7,893 bases of DNA. Origin: Wenzhouxiangella sp. GTDB lineage: Bacteria > Pseudomonadota > Gammaproteobacteria > Xanthomonadales > Wenzhouxiangellaceae. The position numbers and the translations under genes were made by a program. Positions 4,849-7,893 of this stretch are shown piece after piece. The DNA is taken from positions 1-7,893 of the forward strand of contig JAASTB010000091.1 in the NCBI GenBank assembly GCA_021767625.1. The letters are read 5' to 3'. Within the stretch, counting starts at the first letter, position 1, and each line of letters begins with the position of its first letter. The notes below the pieces were generated by a model. The model did not search any database. It had not been told where the DNA came from and saw only the letters and a list, made by a program, of their open reading frames with translations.

Positions 4849-6666
4849 GTGATCGGCATCCAAGCGATGCAACGCCTGTCCTGCGCGGCAATCTTCCTCC
4901 TCATCTCCCCGTACGCCTCGGCGACGGTGCTGTTGCTGCACGACGGCGATTCGCTGGCTTCCGGATTCGATTGCCTGGGCATCGAGCTGGCGCTTGACGA
5001 GGTTGGAATCGAGAGCGATCGCATCGATGTGCGCAGCAGTCCGGTCAGTTCATTGCCGCTGGATCATCCCCTCGTCGTGGCATGTCATCTCGATTTCGGG
5101 ATGGACCCGGCCGGGGCGCTCGCGCTGCAGGACTGGATTCATGACGGCGGTGGCCTGCTTGCGACCGGTCGTTCCGGGCTTCGCATGGAGACGGCGCTGG
5201 GTCTGACTTCAATCGCGGTGTCGGATGGTGCCGAGCGCACGGAGGTTCGTTTCAAGGCAGGATACGCCGCCACGTCCGGCATAGGCTGGGATGGCCCGAT
5301 TGCCGCCGGTTCCGTTTTGCCCGCTTCGCAACTCCCGTCCGTGGCGCGGCACTATTACTACGATGAGTCCGAGGGCGGCTGGCCGAGCTATCACGCCGTG
5401 GTGCAGTCGGCTTCCGAACTTGGGCACTGGCACGATTCAACCGCGCCTTGGGAGGAGCCGGACGGGGCAGTCGCCGTGACCGCAAGCCAGCATGGGGCCG
5501 GTCGAGCGATCTACAGCGGCGCCTTGCCGGGGGTCCATGCCAACTGGGACTGGCCGCGATCCTGGCGGACCTTTGCCGTCCACGCCCTGACCTGGCTCGC
5601 CCAGGACGAACTACTGGTGGAGCTCGGGCACTGGCCGCATGCGAATGCCGCGGCATTCGCGTGGAGTGGCGACACGGAAAAGCCGGCCATGACCACCGCG
5701 GTGCCGGCGCTGCTGCAGCTGTTCGACGATCTGGGTCTGAGCCGATTCGGAACGTTCTACACCGTCGGGCAGGGAGGAGGCGATGCCGGAACGGTCGGTG
5801 GCCAGGAACACCCGGCCGTCGTGCAGGCCATTCTCGATGGTGGGGCAGAACTCGCCGGGCACGGTGATATCCACACCAGCTTCAACGGACAGGACTATCC
5901 CACCCAGTTCCAGCGTCTCAGCACCATGCGCGGGCTGCTCGAGCCCATGATGCCCGCGGGGCAAAGGCTGTCGGGTTTTCGTGCGCCTTACCTGTCGCAG
6001 GACACCACGACCTGGCGAGCGCTTGCGGAACTCGGCTTTGCGCACGATGCGGGCGATGCGGACGTCTGGAGCAACACAACTTTGCCGCACCGACGCGACG
6101 GCCTGATCCAGTTGCCGCCCTCGATGCCGATGGACTGGCATCTGTTCGAGCAGTACGCGCTCGACGACGCCACTGCCAAGGCCATCTGGTTCGATAAGTT
6201 CGACTACGTGTTGGCAAGGCGCGGACTTTTCTCCTGGCTGCACCACCCCTGGGTGATCGAGGGCCGTCTCGGCATCGTCGAGGAGATGCTGCAGTATGCG
6301 ATCGACCGCGGCGACGTCTGGCTGGCCAGGCAGGACGATATTGCTGCCTGGTGGCGGGCCCGGAGCGGTATCAGCATGGAGCGTCTGGCCGCCCAGCCCG
6401 ATCGAGGGCGCGTGCGCGTGGTCAACCTGGGCGGAACGGCGGTGGCGGGCGCGTCGGTCTGGTTCCGGGTGCCCGACGACGACTCGCGGCCATGGGAAGC
6501 GCTGGTTGGCGGGAACCCGGAGGACCTGATCGACCGTTATCACGCAAACTCGCTCTACCGGGTTGCCGTGATCGACCATCTGGCGCCGGGTGAGGAGACC
6601 GTGGTCGAGGTCTTCCCGAAAGGCGAGCTCTTTTTCGATCGCTTCGAGTTGACGCCGGCCGACTGA
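4849..6666 (+). CDS. exported polysaccharide deacetylase-family protein
   Basis: This 605-residue protein has a hydrophobic signal sequence (about residues 8-25, possible cleavage after ASA). Residues about 26-250 form an alpha/beta domain resembling class I glutamine amidotransferase-like or DUF4350-type folds. A NodB-like deacetylase domain follows at about 260-505. There AWSGDTE places D275 at the motif 1 metal-ligand position, GHGDIH gives H338 and H342 (motif 2), RAPY is 378-381 (motif 3) and LHHPW supplies a late catalytic-type His (465/466). The first Asp of the usual TFDDG motif is replaced, so catalysis is uncertain. A small C-terminal beta domain ends in ELFFDRFE near residue 600. 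The start is GTG with AAGGGG 8 nt upstream; ATG at 4867 is the alternative and keeps the signal peptide. The substrate is unknown. It starts 23 nt after tRNA-Ser(UGA). Confidence 0.8.
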   Translation: MIGIQAMQRLSCAAIFLLISPYASATVLLLHDGDSLASGFDCLGIELALDEVGIESDRIDVRSSPVSSLPLDHPLVVACHLDFGMDPAGALALQDWIHDGGGLLATGRSGLRMETALGLTSIAVSDGAERTEVRFKAGYAATSGIGWDGPIAAGSVLPASQLPSVARHYYYDESEGGWPSYHAVVQSASELGHWHDSTAPWEEPDGAVAVTASQHGAGRAIYSGALPGVHANWDWPRSWRTFAVHALTWLAQDELLVELGHWPHANAAAFAWSGDTEKPAMTTAVPALLQLFDDLGLSRFGTFYTVGQGGGDAGTVGGQEHPAVVQAILDGGAELAGHGDIHTSFNGQDYPTQFQRLSTMRGLLEPMMPAGQRLSGFRAPYLSQDTTTWRALAELGFAHDAGDADVWSNTTLPHRRDGLIQLPPSMPMDWHLFEQYALDDATAKAIWFDKFDYVLARRGLFSWLHHPWVIEGRLGIVEEMLQYAIDRGDVWLARQDDIAAWWRARSGISMERLAAQPDRGRVRVVNLGGTAVAGASVWFRVPDDDSRPWEALVGGNPEDLIDRYHANSLYRVAVIDHLAPGEETVVEVFPKGELFFDRFELTPAD

Positions 6667-6674
6667 AAAGAGAA
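6665..6674 (-). terminator. T-rich end of the 4.5S RNA gene
   Basis: On the minus strand, the closing stem of the 4.5S RNA (GGTGGGGGCC) is followed by TTCTCTTTTC. The RNA's own terminal helix plus this T-rich run probably act as its rho-independent terminator. The run overlaps the last two bases of the convergent deacetylase stop codon. Confidence 0.4.
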
Positions 6675-6781
6675 GGCCCCCACCAGCCCGACCCCAGCAC
6701 CTGTTCAACCCGCTGCCGCTGCTCCCTTCCGGGCCTGACGGGGTTCACGGGAAGACCAGTGTGGGAAGACCGGTGGAGGCC
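6675..6781 (-). ncRNA. ffs: 4.5S signal recognition particle RNA
   Basis: This small (107-nt) bacterial SRP RNA pairs with Ffh to target nascent membrane proteins to the FtsY receptor. On the minus strand it begins GGCCTCCACC and ends GGTGGGGGCC, which pair to close the long hairpin. The conserved apical Ffh-binding region is clear, with GTCAGGCCCGGAAGGGAGCA at about 6740-6721, including the GGAA tetraloop region and the AGCA of the asymmetric internal loop. Length is close to the E. coli RNA. The gene is convergent with the deacetylase gene (8 nt from its stop) and divergent from dnaX. End positions follow from the terminal helix and from the promoter, whose expected +1 falls on 6781. Confidence 0.95.
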
Positions 6782-6788
6782 AATCGGT

Positions 6789-6818
6789 ATTATCCCATCG
6801 ACGCTTGTGGCCTGACAA
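6789..6818 (-). promoter_or_regulatory. sigma-70 promoter of ffs
   Basis: On the minus strand, TTGTCA (6818-6813) and GATAAT (6794-6789) are 18 bp apart. The first base of the RNA (6781) is 7 nt after the -10 box. Five of six positions match the consensus in each box, fitting a strongly expressed stable RNA. Confidence 0.82.
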
Positions 6819-6855
6819 CCCGTTGTTCAACTTCGAAGGGCGTTTCCCGCTCCGC

Positions 6856-6880
6856 TCGCGCCGGCGCGCCGGTAGCGCGA
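6856..6880. repeat. GC-rich nested palindrome upstream of dnaX
   Basis: TCGCGC (6856-6861) and GCGCGA (6875-6880) are inverted copies that enclose the perfect 12-bp palindrome CCGGCGCGCCGG (6861-6872). It sits about 85 bp before dnaX, in front of a weak TAAACT -10-like box (6886-6891). It may be a regulator site or chance in GC-rich DNA. Otherwise 6819-6964 shows no gene. Confidence 0.35.
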
Positions 6881-6964
6881 TCGTGTAAACTCCGAGGTCT
6901 CTGTCAGCGCGTGCCCCAGCCGGCCTGCGCAAGCGCGAAACTCAAGACAATTGGTTGGATTTCA

Positions 6965-7893
6965 GTGAGTTATCAGGTACTTGCCAGAAAGTGGCGTCCC
7001 CGTAATTTCTCCGAGCTGGTCGGTCAGTCCCACGTCGTCAAGGTGCTCGGCAACGGTCTTGCCGAGGGCAGGGTGCACCATGCCTTTCTGTTCACCGGAA
7101 CCCGGGGTGTGGGCAAGACGACCATCGCGCGCATCCTGGCCAAGTCGCTCAATTGCGAGAAGGGCATCACCAGCACCCCTTGCGGGGAGTGCGAGAACTG
7201 CGTGGCGATCGACGAGGGACGTTTCGTCGACCTCCTCGAGATTGATGCCGCCTCGCGCACCAAGGTCGACGATACGCGCGAGATTCTCGACAACGTCCAG
7301 TACGCACCGACGCGGGGGCGCTTCAAGGTCTACCTGATCGACGAAGTCCACATGCTCTCCAGGCACAGCTTCAACGCACTGCTGAAAACGCTCGAGGAGC
7401 CGCCCGAGCACGTCAAGTTCGTGCTGGCGACCACCGATCCGCAGCAGATCCCGGTGACCATTCTCTCGCGCTGCCTGCAGTTCAACCTGCGGCGCCTCAA
7501 TACCGAAGAGATCGGCGGTCAGATGCGCCGGATTCTCGAAGCCGAGGGAATCGAGGCTGAGGACGCCGCCGTCGAACTGCTGGCCCGGGCCGCCGACGGC
7601 AGCATGCGCGACGGCTTGAGCCTGCTCGACCAGGCCCTGGCCGGCAGCGGCAAACTGCTCGAGGCCGATGTGCGCGACATGCTCGGCAGCGTGGAGCAGC
7701 GCCATGTGCACGCCATACTCGAGGGGTTGGCGGGCGACGATGCCGCAGCCGCGATCGCCGCCGTCGGCGAGGTTTTCGCGCAGGCTCGCGGGATGGGGCA
7801 GCTGCTGGCCGACCTGGCCGAAGCCCTGCATCGCATTGCGTTGATCCAGCAGCTTCGAGATTACCGCGACGACAGTCGCGCCGACTGGGACGA
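6965..7893 (+). CDS. dnaX: DNA polymerase III subunits gamma/tau (5' part)
   Basis: The first 309 codons are present; the rest is beyond the window. DnaX is the ATPase core of the clamp loader that places the beta clamp on primed DNA; full-length tau also links the polymerase cores and DnaB. From GTG at 6965 the protein begins (M)SYQVLARKWRP, as in E. coli. Walker A is GTRGVGKT (45-52). The zinc-binding cysteines are C64, C73, C76 and C79. Walker B is LIDE (124-127). The sensor region is 'LATTDP' (154-159), and SRC (168-170) carries the arginine finger R169. All keep E. coli numbering. The ribosome binding site is weak. The programmed frameshift site that makes gamma in some bacteria would lie downstream, so it cannot be judged. 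Confidence 0.98.
   Translation, partial: MSYQVLARKWRPRNFSELVGQSHVVKVLGNGLAEGRVHHAFLFTGTRGVGKTTIARILAKSLNCEKGITSTPCGECENCVAIDEGRFVDLLEIDAASRTKVDDTREILDNVQYAPTRGRFKVYLIDEVHMLSRHSFNALLKTLEEPPEHVKFVLATTDPQQIPVTILSRCLQFNLRRLNTEEIGGQMRRILEAEGIEAEDAAVELLARAADGSMRDGLSLLDQALAGSGKLLEADVRDMLGSVEQRHVHAILEGLAGDDAAAAIAAVGEVFAQARGMGQLLADLAEALHRIALIQQLRDYRDDSRADWD

Noticed and set aside
5611..6708. Minus-strand open frame of 365 codons
   Set aside because: It is antisense to the deacetylase domain, which has all its motifs in the plus-strand frame.
6962..7831. Minus-strand open frame of 289 codons
   Set aside because: It is the antisense shadow of dnaX, whose sense frame matches the known protein throughout.

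Overview
The window looks like chromosomal DNA of a GC-rich, probably halophilic or halotolerant gammaproteobacterium. Three things point there: an MSHA-type pilus assembly operon, a glycine-to-betaine methylation operon typical of halophiles, and a DnaX whose N-terminal half closely matches the enterobacterial protein. A Wenzhouxiangella/Xanthomonadales- or Chromatiales-like host is my guess from gene content and cannot be proven here.

Layout. (1) Positions 1-1601, minus strand: three overlapping genes of the inner-membrane MSHA pilus platform, mshI, a PilN-domain gene and the first 26 codons of an mshJ-like gene. (2) 1602-2171: a 570-bp divergent intergenic region with no convincing gene, holding an 8-bp inverted repeat. 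(3) 2172-3869, plus strand: glycine/sarcosine and sarcosine/dimethylglycine N-methyltransferases with no base between stop and start. Together they can make the osmolyte glycine betaine from glycine and S-adenosylmethionine. (4) 3870-4848: a heavily rearranged serine tRNA region. It holds intact tRNA-Ser(GGA) and tRNA-Ser(UGA), a 5' fragment of a tRNA-Ser(GGA)-like gene, a tRNA-Ser(UGA) copy split in its T-loop by a 72-bp sequence, a second copy of that 72-bp sequence next to a 19-nt tRNA 3' end, and two identical rho-independent terminators. (5) 4849-6666: an exported protein with a polysaccharide-deacetylase (NodB-like) domain, starting 23 nt after a tRNA end. (6) 6675-6781, minus strand: the 4.5S signal recognition particle RNA (ffs) with a good sigma-70 promoter. 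(7) 6965 to the end: dnaX, cut by the window edge.

The part most worth a second look is the tRNA region. The same 72-bp sequence lies twice between half T-arms of serine tRNAs, at the exact same T-loop base, with only one mismatch between copies. Around it are three direct repeats (38, 53 and 73 bp) and several strong hairpins. It resembles either a small tRNA-targeting repeat family or the scar of elements that integrated at tRNA-Ser. The rest is conserved housekeeping and stress-response content.
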